Shown here one piece after another: positions 49,164-60,879 of a stretch of 64,000 bases of DNA. The stretch is from contig SGPL01000073.1 of NCBI GenBank assembly GCA_004802705.1, positions 1 through 64,000 on the forward strand, read 5' to 3'. Source of the stretch: Bondarzewia mesenterica. Its lineage: Eukaryota > Basidiomycota > Agaricomycetes > Russulales > Bondarzewiaceae. Below the pieces are notes generated by a model. That model saw nothing but the letters and a program-made list of their open reading frames with translations, was not told where the DNA came from and did no database searches. How positions within the stretch are numbered: position 1 is the first letter of the stretch; each line of letters opens with the position of its first letter. Position numbers and translations under genes: made by a program.

Positions 49164-51281
49164 TGTTTGCTGCAGGGTGCGAGCGCATGGTGGGCAAGTG
49201 CCAGCACGTCCACTTTGTTGTTCGCGGTTGGGTTAACTGATTGCCTGCAACTGTAGGTGTCCGGAGATGTTCGGGAGAATTTTGAGCGGTTCGCGTTCTC
49301 CTTCTTTCCTGAGCCTGCCTCTGCCTTTTCCCGCTCATCGTCTCTCATCGCCTCTCATCACCTACAAATAACCACACCGACAGAGGTAACCCATCCAGAT
49401 CATACACTTTCTCCAAGCCGTTCATCACTCAGGCATCGGAGCATCTGCGGAGAGAGATCGTGGGGTTACAGGGTGAGAGGGGTGAGGTTGAGCTCGAGGA
49501 GATGGATGAGGAGAGTGAGTCATGTTTATCGGAATTTCATCGTGCGGAGATTGGCTAATATGTTGAATTCAAATATCGCAGAGCTAATTAATCCAAGTCT
49601 AACAATACGGCCCTCACAATGGCAGCCAGCGTTGCTTACCACTCCAGTAAGTAAGTACAGTAAGTCCTCGACTTATGAATTGTCCGCGGCCACTAATCTA
49701 ATCTTGCTATTGCGCCTCCCGAGGCCCCCAAAAAATGGCATCAGCCCTTTCTCCCCGAATGCCCACCATATATGGGCCCCAGATGCGCATGGGGGCAGAC
49801 AATTTCACCTGCCTATCTACAGCTACCTGCATATGGCAACCTGAGAAATGCTACGATGGAATCATTGGAATGCAACACCCCCCTGCATGCCTGCCTGTGT
49901 GACCTTAAGTTTTAGCCCCTCCCCTCCATCCGGGGCCCGTCGGTTCGAGTAATCCATTCAAATCTGGATGCAGCCCATCTGCCATGTCGAAGTCAAATTT
50001 GGAAAGGTTTAATTTGAATCCATTCAAGTTTGGAGTACAACGCTGGGTCAGGTGAAAGATATGACAGATGATGTGGGAAAGGTGGAGATGGAGACGATGA
50101 CGGACGCGCCGATTGTGTCGATGATGGAGGCGAGAGGAGGTACAGAGGCATGCCGCTTGAGGAGGCCGGGATGTTGGAGGATCCGGATCAGCCTGAGAAT
50201 ATCTTGACGAGGAGGTTCTCATCTAGGACTGGCGATTCTGTACGTGCTATTTTTCTCGATCGAACGAATGCTTCACTAACAAAGGTTTCGAATTCACACT
50301 CTTCTTTACTATTTTTTTAGGATGATTACGATGGAACGAGAGAGCGTAATGGTGATAATACCGTCAACAATCCCGCCGGGCGAGAGACCGACAGTGCCGT
50401 CGGGCACGCTATCGCAGATGAATGCCTGCAGAATGCTCAAGTACTACCGCTGATGCTCATATCCGTCCGGTTCCCCTTAGGGTGATGACACAATGCTGAC
50501 ACTCATCTGTCGGGTTGGGGGGGGGGGGGGGGATGGCCGTGCTGGTCCATTTCCGAAGGACTGCCGCATGCCCCATATCGGTTCTGTGGTTCCCATTCAT
50601 TTAGATTTTCTTTCTTTCTTTTTTTCTTTGGCCGTGATTGATTTTGACGTCTTGTGTATACAAATATATCCGTTTCGTTTTCGACCTACATTCAATTTCA
50701 ATCATCGCATATACATGTAGAGATTCAGAACTCAGTTCCTGCAATACAATACGGATGGATTTAGTGCCCTTTGATGGTGCGTGCTGGATGGACCGCAGTG
50801 TTGTTAAATGACGTGTCCTGACTGTAGTCGATTCGAGGCTAATGCTGCATGCAGTAAGTTACTTTCACGTTGATTGCCGACTGACAGGAATTAAAGAGAA
50901 TTAAAGTTGGCACTCAAGAAAGCATTTGTATCTTGCTGATCCCACATGATCCGTGGGCAGAATGTGTGGGTCCTACGGCACGAGGCGCCCCGTTACCGGG
51001 CATTAAGATCAGGCCCATCAGGCATCAAGGGCTCGGCGATATCCTATCATCACTCGTAGCGTTCATACTAATCATATGACCTGTATATGTGGAAAACACG
51101 ATGGTCGACCCTATCTGGTGCGCATTCACCCAGATACGAAGGAGGCGCACAGGTTTTGTCGAAAGATCCTAGTGTCGGCATGTCGCGTCAGCTCAGCTCA
51201 CAGCTTGCTGTATCATACTGACATTTCTGTTAGCCCACACACTGGCGGCTATATCAACTTACGACTACTGGTGCGTGCGAT
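49164..51281. other. Inner spacer: gene remnants and a G16 tract
   Basis: Two coding-like pieces on the plus strand may be parts of one broken gene. The first, at 49395-49556, encodes TFSKPFITQASEHLRREIVG and an acidic LEEMDEESES. The second spans 50057-50484 with an intron at about 50240-50319 (KVEMETMTDAPIVSMMEARG, PGMLEDPDQPENILTRRFSS, ERNGDNTVNNPAGRETD). Between them lies sequence with no frame, possibly an insertion. A run of 16 G occupies 50517-50532. Confidence 0.3.
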
Positions 51282-51890
51282 TTGGAACGACGATTTAATA
51301 TGAGTATGTCTCTTGCCTTCAATACGCACTGTCTTCTGCTAACATGTATGCATATCTCTCAAGCATTGGCCCAAAATCATCAACACGTAACGCTTGAACC
51401 CAACTCACTATACATCCTCACACAACCTCTCTTAAACGGCACCTTTCATTGGGCCTTCATGCTCACGGATGCCCAGAATATTGCGACACTGCATCACTGA
51501 ATAGAGCAGGGGTGAGGTCATCGCGTTGAGGCTTACCATATGCATAACATTGCTGGAGGAGTGAGCAAGCTTCGGAATGCACCAGTTCTGGGATATTTTA
51601 AGGTCGACGGCTACGTCTCCATCAATCTCCCTCTTTTCATCCGCCTATGTCAGAGCGCATTTCCCTCCAGATATCCGACTGTTTCACAGAACCGTGCGCA
51701 TGGCCTTTCGTGTCGGACATGGGTAATGGCTATTCTTACGATCTTGAAGAAGCAGGGGCATCTGAACCGACGAGATACACCTGAAGAAATTGAGCATCTC
51801 GTCAAGACGAGGAGTGCGGAATGCGACGTGACATATACCAATGATTTCTTATGGCAAAGGCCTTACTGGACTGTAGTCACGAGCGTTTGA
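51282..51890 (+). pseudogene. Decayed DUF6914-like gene
   Basis: The frame carries TLEPNSLYILTQPLLNGTFH followed by WAFMLTDAQNIATLHH, then TGA (51498-51500), IEQG, TGA (51513-51515), and continues in the same frame with GHRVEAYHMHNIAGG. The C-terminal half (FIRLCQSAFPSRYPTVSQN, LSCRTWVMAILTILKKQGHL, EEIEHLVKTRSAE) shares the HWA(L/F) and C-R-x-W-x-x-x-A(L/I) landmarks of the intact gene at 33217. Both TGA codons sit where TGG would restore the frame. I infer a decayed relative; the family assignment is by pattern and moderate. Confidence 0.5.
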
Positions 51891-53032
51891 TGTCCCATAC
51901 AATTATATCATTGTTACCAGCTGGATCGGCACCAATCGTTTTTCAGTTGCAAAATATGATCTTTATTTATCGGAGAAACAGATCAATTCACGGAGCGCCC
52001 ATTGCGTTGGCTGAATCGTTGCTTGCGGTCACTTTTTGACAGTATACTCTCGACCATCTTGAAAACCTACGTAGTCGGTGCTCCCCGGGTTAGCAGGCTC
52101 TCGTCAATTACTAACCAAACAATGTCTTCGACTCGGACGATAGAACAAGAGACGACGGCGACAGAGAACCATGCAACCCCATCGCTCCAAGTCCTCTACT
52201 GTGGCGGTCAGATCACTCACCTCGCATCCTTGCGTCCGCTTACCCTGCGACTCGTGTGGTCGCAGCTCACTAGAGTACTGGGAATTCAGGTCGAATCTCA
52301 CCCGGTGCAAGGAATGGCTCAATGAGGCTCACTCTGATCTGTTTCCCAAATATTATTCTGACGGTGCGCTCTTCTATACTCTCCCTCCGATTGAACTTTG
52401 AGATTGTTCTCATTTACTATCTTTCAATGATTTTTGGGGAAGCTCGAGACGTTGAGTTGGGAAGCGCAGAGCAAGCTTGAGAAGGATATCGCGGCAAAGA
52501 AAAAGAAAATGGTGCGAGCTCTCTCAAGCCTTTGCACGATAGTTTATTGACGAGTGTCGCGCATGCGTGTGCGGCATAGGCATCACAATTAAGATAGGCC
52601 TTATGCTTCTGCTCCTCGTGCCGATTTAAAAAAACTCTGCTAAAGAGGCTAAAGTGTGTTTTAGTAATTGGGTTTCTTTTGTTATCTAATTGATGCGATC
52701 GAGTTTCTCTTGCTTTGTCCCCCCACAGCAGTATCGTCCTGAGACAAATTCTTATGATTTCGCCTTCATGCAGAGGGCAGGGCCAAGCCAAGTTTGATAT
52801 TAAAATAATTTTCTTCGCAGAAATAAAATGGAGCACGCACTTCTCGTAGTTTGTTCGCCGTAAAGTTCGATACATTATGTTGGGTAATCGAGAAACTGCG
52901 TCGCATCTTAACACATTATTTGTTGTGCTTCCTATCTATCGAGTGATATATCTGCTGGTGTGTGCTTGAGAGGCTAATTTTGGTCGCATTCAATGGCGCA
53001 ATGGATTGTATCAGTACAAACTCAATTCCAAC
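51891..53032. other. No gene assigned
   Basis: Spacer between the DUF6914-like remnant and a minus-strand gene. Frames at 52002-52401 show no motif. The rest is AT-rich. Confidence 0.3.
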
Positions 53033-54351
53033 TCAATTTAGTGCCCCGTAGAGTATCTCGATGACCGTCTCCAACCGCCTCTTCATACATTCCATTACAC
53101 GCGAAATTTCCGTAACTGGGGCCCCCTCTTCCCATCCAATGGCACTAGCCTTATCGGCTTCCTCATCCAGAATTCGGAGAGCTTCATGAATGCGATCACG
53201 AAACTTGGTAGTGGGGCTTTGAGTGCTGCGCCTGGCAGTGAGTCGATAAAAAAATGGGCGTTTACAATGGAACGAGTGTGACAGACTGAGAGCGCAAAGA
53301 ATTGCCGTCTGAGCGGTTGTAAGTTAAGTAAGAGTCAGCCAAATTTTGAGGGACAAAACAGGAATTTACCTTCATGGTCTGAGGCAACGGTGGAAGGGGA
53401 AACAACGTGCAGCCTAAGGCTGCGCTGAGACACTGACCTGAATTGCAAATGAAGTTTGTCTCGGGCTTAAGACTGGCATCAAAGAAGACAAACCTTGAGG
53501 TGTACGCAGCCTGGTCACGATCAGAGGTGGCTTCTGAGTCTCCAGAATGGTCAGAAACAGCGGGATCGGCAGCGACTTGGCTTGATTCAGCTTGGATGCT
53601 GATAGAGGTGAGCACCCTTATGGCAACCAACTCTTCTAAAACCTGCAAAATTCATTGGCGATGAATCTCACGAACATTCGTGTTATCTGCTTACTTGTTT
53701 TTTCGTCCAATCTGTAGGATTTCCAAAAGCAATACGAATAAAGAGATACGACGCACAACATTTCGCATCATCGTTATCCCCCCAGTAGGTAGTCTTGTTT
53801 ACACGATCATAAATCGACATTAGGCTAGATCACCAAATCATCAGCTCAGATATAAGAGACATACATACAAACTTACATTTTCCTCGCTCTCTCAGTCAAA
53901 GAAGCTGTTGCGCAGGAAAGATATATCTTAATATGGCCTTCGATACGCTGCATAAATAGGAAGGATATGAGTATAAGATATGAAAGTGTCGTAGAGACCA
54001 ACTGACAAGATCATTGAACACGTCCATGAAAGTGTCGGACCCTGGTCCAATGGAAAACCCTTCAGCATCCAACAATGTGGTGACTACATATCGGCGTGAG
54101 TGGCGAGTCTTTGCTGATTATAGCTGCCACACACCTCGACTTTGTATGGAATAGATGCGCAGTGGGACAGATTCGTAGTTGTGAGCCCCGGACTCGTTCA
54201 TAAATGCAACAAGAATGCCTGTCGAGGCCTATGAGGATGCGCCAACTTTTCGAATAAGTACAAGTATACTTGCGTTCATGAAGATTGGGGGCTTTTAGGG
54301 TCGTAAATTAATACCCATCAAAGCGCAGGTAAGGGATGAACTTACTTGAAA
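53033..54351 (-). CDS. Unknown multi-exon gene
   Basis: At least six exons on the minus strand read coherently. APNLHER is near 54275. Then ASTGILVAFMNESGAHNYES joins VPLRIYSIQSR (about 54215-54140), and TTLLDAEGFSIGPGSDTFMD (about 54085-54010). The next exons give RIEGHIKIYLSCATASLTER (about 53950-53880), SIYDRVNKTTYWGDNDDAKC then CASYLFIRIAFGNPTDWTKK (53820-53695), and VLEELVAIRVLTSISIQAES (53645 on). The last exon (about 53238-53033) is helical: RDRIHEALRILDEEADKASA, SRVMECMKRRLETVIEILYG, stop 53033-53035. A first exon starting at 54351 (MFTNF) is possible but not proven. I do not recognise the family. The regular exon-intron structure and absence of stops suggest it is intact, in contrast with its neighbours inside the inverted repeat. 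Confidence 0.55.
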
Positions 54352-56318
54352 TTTGTGAACATTGTTTCACGGTTGGGGAAATGCGAAGAAGGGTGGATGC
54401 GGAGGAGATGGTCTAGCCTGATGACTCTTTATAACAGTCGCACGAGTGCCAGTCCACTCGAAGTCTCTTCGTTTCCCTTCCTTCTCATTCTTTTTCTTAC
54501 ATTGTCCTTCACTAGCGGGTTAGTGGACAACGCAACACATTGACGATCTTTTTTAGTCAGTTCACAAAGCAATGACAACGTACACAATTTTTTTTCCAGT
54601 AAGTTCCTTGTCTACAAAGCAGCGTACTAGTGGTTCCAGTTTGTCAGACCGGAGGATACCGAGGCACGGAGGTCAACGAGTGGCCACTTCCAAAGGAGAC
54701 TAGTTCAGTTTGTCTACTATAAGCAACAAACTACTAGCGGTTCTACAAAGCAACGTCAACGCACGAGAGGATCTCCATCTATTGTCCCCGGTCAGTCCAC
54801 ATATACTAGTAATATCACAAGACAACGCTCCATTTCTCAAGAAGTACGCAAAGTGTTGAGGGCACGCAGCCAGCCGCTTGGGACAACAACGCAAGTTAGT
54901 AAGGCCTAGTCGGAGGCGGATCAATTCGATTTGAAGCCCTATTGGCGAGTGGCTACTGTTCTTTCACTGTTCATTGAGCCCGGTTCTACTCATGTCCAGT
55001 GCGTAAGTGACGAGAGGTGAGGTGGTCATCCCCTTTGAAACCTTTTAGTGCCCACTCAGTGTTTCAGTGGTAGGTAATGGCCTCGTGCCCGATTTCGGCG
55101 AATGCCTCGTCTGTCAAAAGGAAGTTAACAATCGCTCCAAGATGGCGATCCTAACTTCTTTGTTCATGAGAGATCAACGTTGATCCCTCATCAACAAGTG
55201 GCTATTCGCATGCCTTTTAAACCGCTTGTCACAGTCCCTTGCGATATACCAAGACAACCAGCAGCCAGTCCCAGTCCTAGTATCTATCACCCAATCGTTA
55301 ATGTATCGGTGAGTTTTGGACTTCGTCTCCCTAACGTGAACTCCAACCCATTAATATGTCACTAATGCTGAACCCTTAAGAGCATATTTTTCAACCCAAT
55401 GCCTCAAGGCATCTGTCGTCAATACCCAATCGGGCGAAGTAATTTTTTACCGATCTCCTGCATCTGCTGTACTCGCAGAATTTTCTCCTGATCATTGTAT
55501 GCATCTCAAATCAAAAAATTCTAGTGATCTTACGAATAATCACAGTTTATCTCATCGTCATGTTCGAGAATCTAGGAGGACACGTTTTTGCTGCGGAGTT
55601 GACACCGGAGTGGTCTGTACTACCTTCTCCGGTAAGCATTACTTTCGAATCTCTCATATTGTTTTCATCCGTATGTGTTAGGGGCCAAACATGTTTACTT
55701 GGTCGATTCCTGAGGATAACACGAAGCTTTACCTGCTCGTATTCGATTCTTCAGCCCAGTTCTGGTCTTTTCTGGGTCACCTTTTCGCCCTTCGTCTTCG
55801 AGTGTGCTTTCGAGCTGCTCAGACAGTCGATCCCTTCATCGAGATAGCTCTTCGAGGCACCATCCGAGTGACCTATGTTCCTAGTCTGACCAATGCAGGA
55901 GATATACCCGTCAATGTCGGGCTTGACGACTCAATGGACTTCGGTCAGCAGCCGCCCATTGCGAATGGCACAGTACCCAGCTCGCTGGACAACCTTGTCG
56001 CCAATATCGTCTGGAACCATCTTTGCAGATTGGGTGAGGGGGGATTCTGAGGTGCTGGATCTTCTGCAGCGGTTGTCTCATTCGTGTTTAACCTCGCTAT
56101 GTAGTTATGTAGACGGGAGACGAGAACGAAAGCAGACGAACGGCTGAGTTTTTTTCTTCCAAATCAAGCAATTATCTTCATTCAACTTTAACGATAGGAG
56201 ATGCATCGATACCAGTTGGCTGACTAGTACTACTCAATGAAGAGATGGAAAAAAAGAAGAAACAATACAGTGTATAACCCTTCACCCAAAATCCACCTGA
56301 ATCACCCTTTTAATGGGT
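54352..56318. other. Repeat fragment and possible gene remnant
   Basis: A repeat fragment at 54651-54715 matches 34279-34338. Plus-strand pieces at about 55375-55500 (AYFSTQCLKASVVNTQSGEV, SAVLAEFSPDHC) and 55680-56049 (FTWSIPEDNTKLYLLVFDSS, IPVNVGLDDSMDFGQQPPIA) are coding-like and could be exons of one unknown gene. I could not find a start or a continuous splice path. Confidence 0.3.
54651..54715. repeat. Dispersed repeat fragment
   Basis: Diverged copy of 34279-34338: GGAGGATACCGAGGCACGGA, then GGTCAACGAGTGGCCACT and GGAGACTAGTT. The differences seen are mainly transitions. Confidence 0.4.
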
Positions 56319-57909
56319 TTATTTCCCATCCTGACTGAAATTACACAGCAACGTGATAAGTATGCATGCGATGAGGACCGTAAATGATCCCCAAAAAGCA
56401 TACAATGACATCATACACCATCTCTCTCTATTTTCAATGGACCCACCCTGAAAACTATTTCATCAGATAAAACACACAAATGAAACACTGACCATACCGC
56501 GTTTACCATCCATATCTTTATTTCTGAAGTTTGATCATTTGCTTCGGATGTAGCTGTAGCGAGACAATGTCTCCCATTTTGAGGTGAGTGACACTTCGTG
56601 AATATCATTCCAATCAGCGTAATGAATCACGCCGAATCAAGATTGAGCCTTACGACGATCGTTTGAACCATTAGCGACTCTGCGGTATGTTAGAATTGAT
56701 CAGTCTTTTCCAAATGACTTCATAAACGTACTAGAACTGTGCGAAAGAACCTGGAAAAGACCACCAGATGCCAATTCCTAGACATAAACCTCACCCCTGT
56801 TGCTACCGCAAACCGCCAACTTACCTTCTTGCGCGAAAGAGACCATCTGAATCGAGTTTTGAATAATCTTGACTCTCAACTTGTGAACAAAAATGAGGCA
56901 GTCTGTAATGCGATATACATCCACACCGTCGGCTAAGTTTGAAACTAGTAAGGTCTGCGTTGACGGAGACCAGGCCATACAGCCGCTGCAGAGCGGATTG
57001 AGTGAGGTACTGCACATCAGAACTCCAAATCTGCTGCACGTACATTCTGGCATTAAGTTTGTGTCTCCACAATTGCTTCCATGGCTTAATCGTCCAAGAT
57101 ATACTATATCGTAAAAAAAATGTTTGTGCGGGTAAATTCAAGCCAACATTTTGAAAAGAACACGTCAAATACTCACATCTCTTTCGAATCAAGATATCCC
57201 ACCATGATTGCTCGACCATCTTCAAAAAACTCAACACTCCGAGCAATGGTATTCAGCCTAACACGATCGTTGGCGGGCTCAGAGGCCATCAATTTGAACG
57301 GCGCAGCTGTGACAAAAAGTACTGTTAACAACTCTAGTTTGCACATGAAAGGTATCTTTTGACCTGTATTCTCAACATCAATGTTCAATAATGTCAATCT
57401 TCCCGAGTTTGTCACGGCCAGGAGTTGTTGACTCTCATCAAGAGTCATGCACTGGATGGCGGAAGCATCCTGTGATACAGTGTACAGCGAAAAAAAATTC
57501 AAAGCCAGCCTGAACTCATAGACGCCATACTTAGAAAGTAATGTGATATGAACAACGCAATACAAACCTACCCCTCCGAATCGTCGTCGCCACATCTGTA
57601 CAGTTCCATTTGCACCTCCCGAAAGTAGGAATAAATCTTGCGACGATTGAGGGCGATACAACCACTCGAGGGCTTGTATGTAGCCTTGTTTCGGACTCAA
57701 ATGCTGCAACATACGCCTATCGAGGACCGACCAAAGTAGCACATAGCCATCATCGCCTGTGCACATCTTTATGTCAGTGCAAGATGAAAGTAATAATTGA
57801 TCAAGTTACCTGCGCTGGCAAGAATGTTTCCATCTCCAGTAAACCGCAGACAATTGATTGGATGCCTGTGACCTGACAAACTGACTTGAAGTCGATATTG
57901 GTGTGGCAT
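56319..57909 (-). CDS. WD40-repeat protein with C-terminal membrane segment
   Basis: This WD40 beta-propeller protein starts at 57909: MPHQYRLQVSLSGHRHPINC, LRFTGDGNILAS and GDDGYVLLWSVLD form a classic first repeat. Further blades are ALEWLYR..LFLLSGGANGT-VQMWRR, IQCMTLDESQQLLAVTNSGR, SVEFFEDGRAIMVGYLDSKE and KQLWRHKLNARMGYAAWSPS. The last are ADGVDVYRI, QMVSFAQEGKLAVCGSNRGE and HCLATATSEANDQTSEIKIW. The final exon (56456-56319) adds a hydrophobic helix, YAFWGSFTVLIACILITLLC, and ends FSQDGK; stop 56319-56321. Splice sites are consensus throughout, with introns of about 50-70 nt. A membrane tether is unusual for a simple WD40 protein. Partner unknown. It sits inside the long inverted repeat and shows no stops. 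Confidence 0.82.
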
Positions 57910-59037
57910 TGGAACTGAGTGACCTCCCCCCCCCACAAAAAAAAAACACGCCAGGACGCAGATAGTAAACCCAAAACAGTCTAAAACACGGGCAGTCTGC
58001 TCCCACCCGTGTGAATGTGTCTCCTTCTTGGGCTATTTGCTCACAATCGTCGTCGTGCGCGCTTTTACTATATTCGTATAGCCGAATTCCAGTGGGCATT
58101 TGATGCAGCTACGATGGCGAATGTGTCATTGTCCTCCAAGCCACTCGCTAGTCATGTTTCTGTGTGCGTTTTTCACACAGAGTGACGTCATGGAATGTCA
58201 CTAGGAAGAGGAAACCAACGGCGCAACAGATCCTCATTTTGAATCATTTTGAATCGCAAATTCAGGCCTCTTTTTCACCATCATCCACCATGACCCGCAC
58301 TTGAAGCTCTCCTAGTTGCCAGAACTATGTCCTCTGTATTTCAGCTTTCTCGCCGCACTCAAATACGCACGCGCAACAGACGGGTCTTTTCACATCCACC
58401 TCTCTCGTTTCGAACGGCTAATCAGAGTTCAAGTACCAGGTCGACCACACGGCCGAGTCGTACTTCAAAGAAGCTAACTTGACGCCTCCTCAGACTCTAC
58501 GATCCACCGTGTAGACAGCAGTTCAGACAGCGTGCAACGTTCGTACGAGGCGCCGTCTGGGGAGTGGAGCCATGCAGGTATGCAGATGGAGGAATACACC
58601 CATGTAGACCGGAGCAGCCTTATGACGTGCAGGCGCAGGATGGAGGGAGCTTGGAGGGGGAGAATTTGCGGTGCGGAGGGGAGAAATCATTGTCTGAAGA
58701 GAAGGGGGCGGATACTAGTAAACCTGACGAGAAGCCAGCCAGGAAGGGCGCGGAAGGGCAAAAACCAGAGGGGAGAGTGTGAATGCAAGGTGACAGGCAA
58801 TATTATGAAGACGACCGTTTTGAGAAAATAGACTGTGGAGGCCACTGTTTCATTTAATTTTTCTTCTGTGGACGATGAAGGCTAATGTTTATGGCTAGCT
58901 ACAGTGACGATCATGACCTTAACAGTACTTACTTGTGTCTTCCGGAGGATGTGACTGTGGCATTGTCTACAGCACTTTCTGCCTCGCTCGAAGACGTAGC
59001 TGTTGTCATCTCCTTGACTTCTTCCATATCAGTTTGT
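57910..59037. other. Spacer next to right arm, possible small gene
   Basis: A C8 run then A9 lie at about 57927-57949. Coding-like pieces at 58430-58505 (KYQVDHTAESYFKEANLTPP) and 58572-58782 (QAQDGGSLEGENLRCGGEKS then a KPDEKPARKG tail) could be exons of a small unknown plus-strand gene. Evidence is weak. Confidence 0.25.
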
Positions 59038-60723
59038 CAGTCCTTGAGCCAGCTGGGCAGTGGCCAAACTCGAGTTCTCCAGCACCTGTTGATGGTCGAA
59101 ATCGCATCATCTCCACGTCGCATGCATCTTCCCTACCTGCCGTCGTGGCCCGCGAGAGAACACAGTGGAAAAGGGAAGAAGAATATACGAAAAAACGCGA
59201 TCAGATTGTCGACAACTATCTCCGTTCGTCCGGGTCGGTTGAAAACCATGAGATCTGATGAAGACTATACACGCGGGCTTGCGCTCTCTGGACCTTGAGC
59301 ACTTGAAGATCAGTCAGATCAGATCAGAGATGGACTAACACTGCACACGCGCCTTCAGACCCCCACACAGGCAGTCGCCCCGGAACGCATAACCCAAGTG
59401 GCAACTGTTGCGTGAGTCAGGAGGCTCCAGATTCCCCATGCGAGTTGGATGAGGCGAAGTTCGCGGGGATGCGAGAAGACACAATGAGGGGGAAGAGGGG
59501 GGTGATTGTAGACGATTGAGTTGACAATCGAATACATCTAAAGCTCTGGAACGAGTTGAGCAGCACAAAGGATGAATGAAGTCACTGACCGACCGTCGAG
59601 ACTTCCATTCTCTGACACTGTGTTGCTTCATCCCTCACCTCCCGGCCCCATTTTCTCTTCTAAAAACAACGTCGTCGAGGATGAGAACGAGGTTGTCGTG
59701 AGTGCAACGGAAGTGCGAACTCGCGACAGTGATAAAACAGGTTGTGTGGTTTGCATCAGTAAGTATCGTGGTTTCCCGTCCTAGGATCCAGAGCCAGAGG
59801 GGATTGAAAGCTCACCAACATTCCCTTCCCCCACACCCCCAAGTTTTCTCGTCAAGAATTGTCTAGCGAACGTGGTAGGAAATGAAGACTTCCAGCCGCA
59901 CGTCAGATCAGTTTGAACGGGCAATCGATACAAATTGACCCCAATCCGCTACTGTGGTAGACTACTGGAGACTACAGCCGATTCGTACAGCTTAGTAAGC
60001 AATTACTCTAATCTACGCTTCATGCTCCATCTCGCTGCTCGCAAGCGTCTTTTGGCTCTACTGTACAATAGATTCGCTCTCACTCGCCTCTGTCGAATCA
60101 AACGACTCCTCAACAATCTTGAGCTACACCGCTGCGGTTGCATCCTGCACTGTATTCATCTCCACATGCGTCCCTTCCCCTGTTGTTGTCTCCGTCATCT
60201 TCAGCATCATGCGTGCCGTACAACACACACGTAGGCCCTTCAAGTTCAAGCCAGCCTGTGTAGCACCAGCAGCAGCAGCAGCCAAAGCCGCCATGCCCGC
60301 GTTTACGTTCATGAAGAGCTAGTGCTGGGTGGGCCTCCTGATCTCGGAGCTCCGCCAGGTGACTATGCTCGTGCTCCCTGCGTCGTTGCCAGGTATTTTT
60401 CTGTGGGCACGAGCTGCTCGGGAGAAGGGACAAGGAGTTCGTCGACGAACGCGAACCACGGGGACAAAGGACAGGGCAGGTCACGATTCGCGATGAACCT
60501 GTGCGAATTCGGCGCGGACTGCGACGCTACCCTCGCCGATGGTCGTGTTGGAGGCCTCGAGAGCATACTCGGTGCTGGAGATGTTGGAGCGGTCAGAAAA
60601 GGACTGGGCGGATGTGGAGGGACATTCGATGATAAGTAGCCATGTGCATCTACGGTTATCGAGGTCTCACCCGCATGCCCCTACTCTCCGCAGACACAGC
60701 GTTTGCTTGCCCTCGTCCTGTCA
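59038..60723 (-). repeat. Right arm of a 1,686-bp long inverted repeat
   Basis: Inverted copy of 47478-49163, same length to the base. The inner edge is CAGTCCTTGAGCC (59038); the outer edge is CCTCGTCCTGTCA (60723), after which the sequence is unrelated and becomes N-rich. The copy has no Ns. Confidence 0.92.
59572..60322 (+). CDS. Putative multi-exon gene inside right arm
   Basis: Copy of the reading frames at 47879-48629. Exon 1 is complete without ambiguous bases (MNEVTDRPSRLPFSDTVLLH ... TRDSDKTGCVVCI, donor GTAAGTATC at 59760). The downstream hydrophobic exon is conserved (AAVASCTVFISTC, VVVSVIFSIMRAV). However, the acceptor CGCAGG of the left arm is CGCAAG here (G to A at 60044), which would move the splice by one base and break the frame. 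This copy may therefore be the inactive one. Coding status of both copies is unproven. Confidence 0.3.
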
Positions 60724-60879
60724 TCTACCAAATACAGTCACCTTCATGCAATCACATAAAAANTNGGTNNGANACTNNTNGNNNNCTNNNNCCGCCNNNC
60801 ANTNNNANTNGNNNANNATGCANNNNNNNNNNNNNCGTGGCTNAGANTANATTNNGNGNCTGAATGGNNTCACAATGGA

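Noticed and set aside
49655..49690. TACAGTAAGTCCTCGACTTATG, resembling a mariner/pogo terminal repeat with TA
   Set aside because: No inverted partner was found within about 600 bp downstream, so a MITE could not be supported.
50517..50532. Run of 16 G as a possible G-quadruplex or regulatory tract
   Set aside because: A simple homopolymer in a decayed spacer; length is also unreliable given the other homopolymer errors.
60363..60566. Long open frames on the strand opposite to the putative arm gene
   Set aside because: GC-rich arms give open frames on both strands; without start, splice or motif support they are likely shadows.
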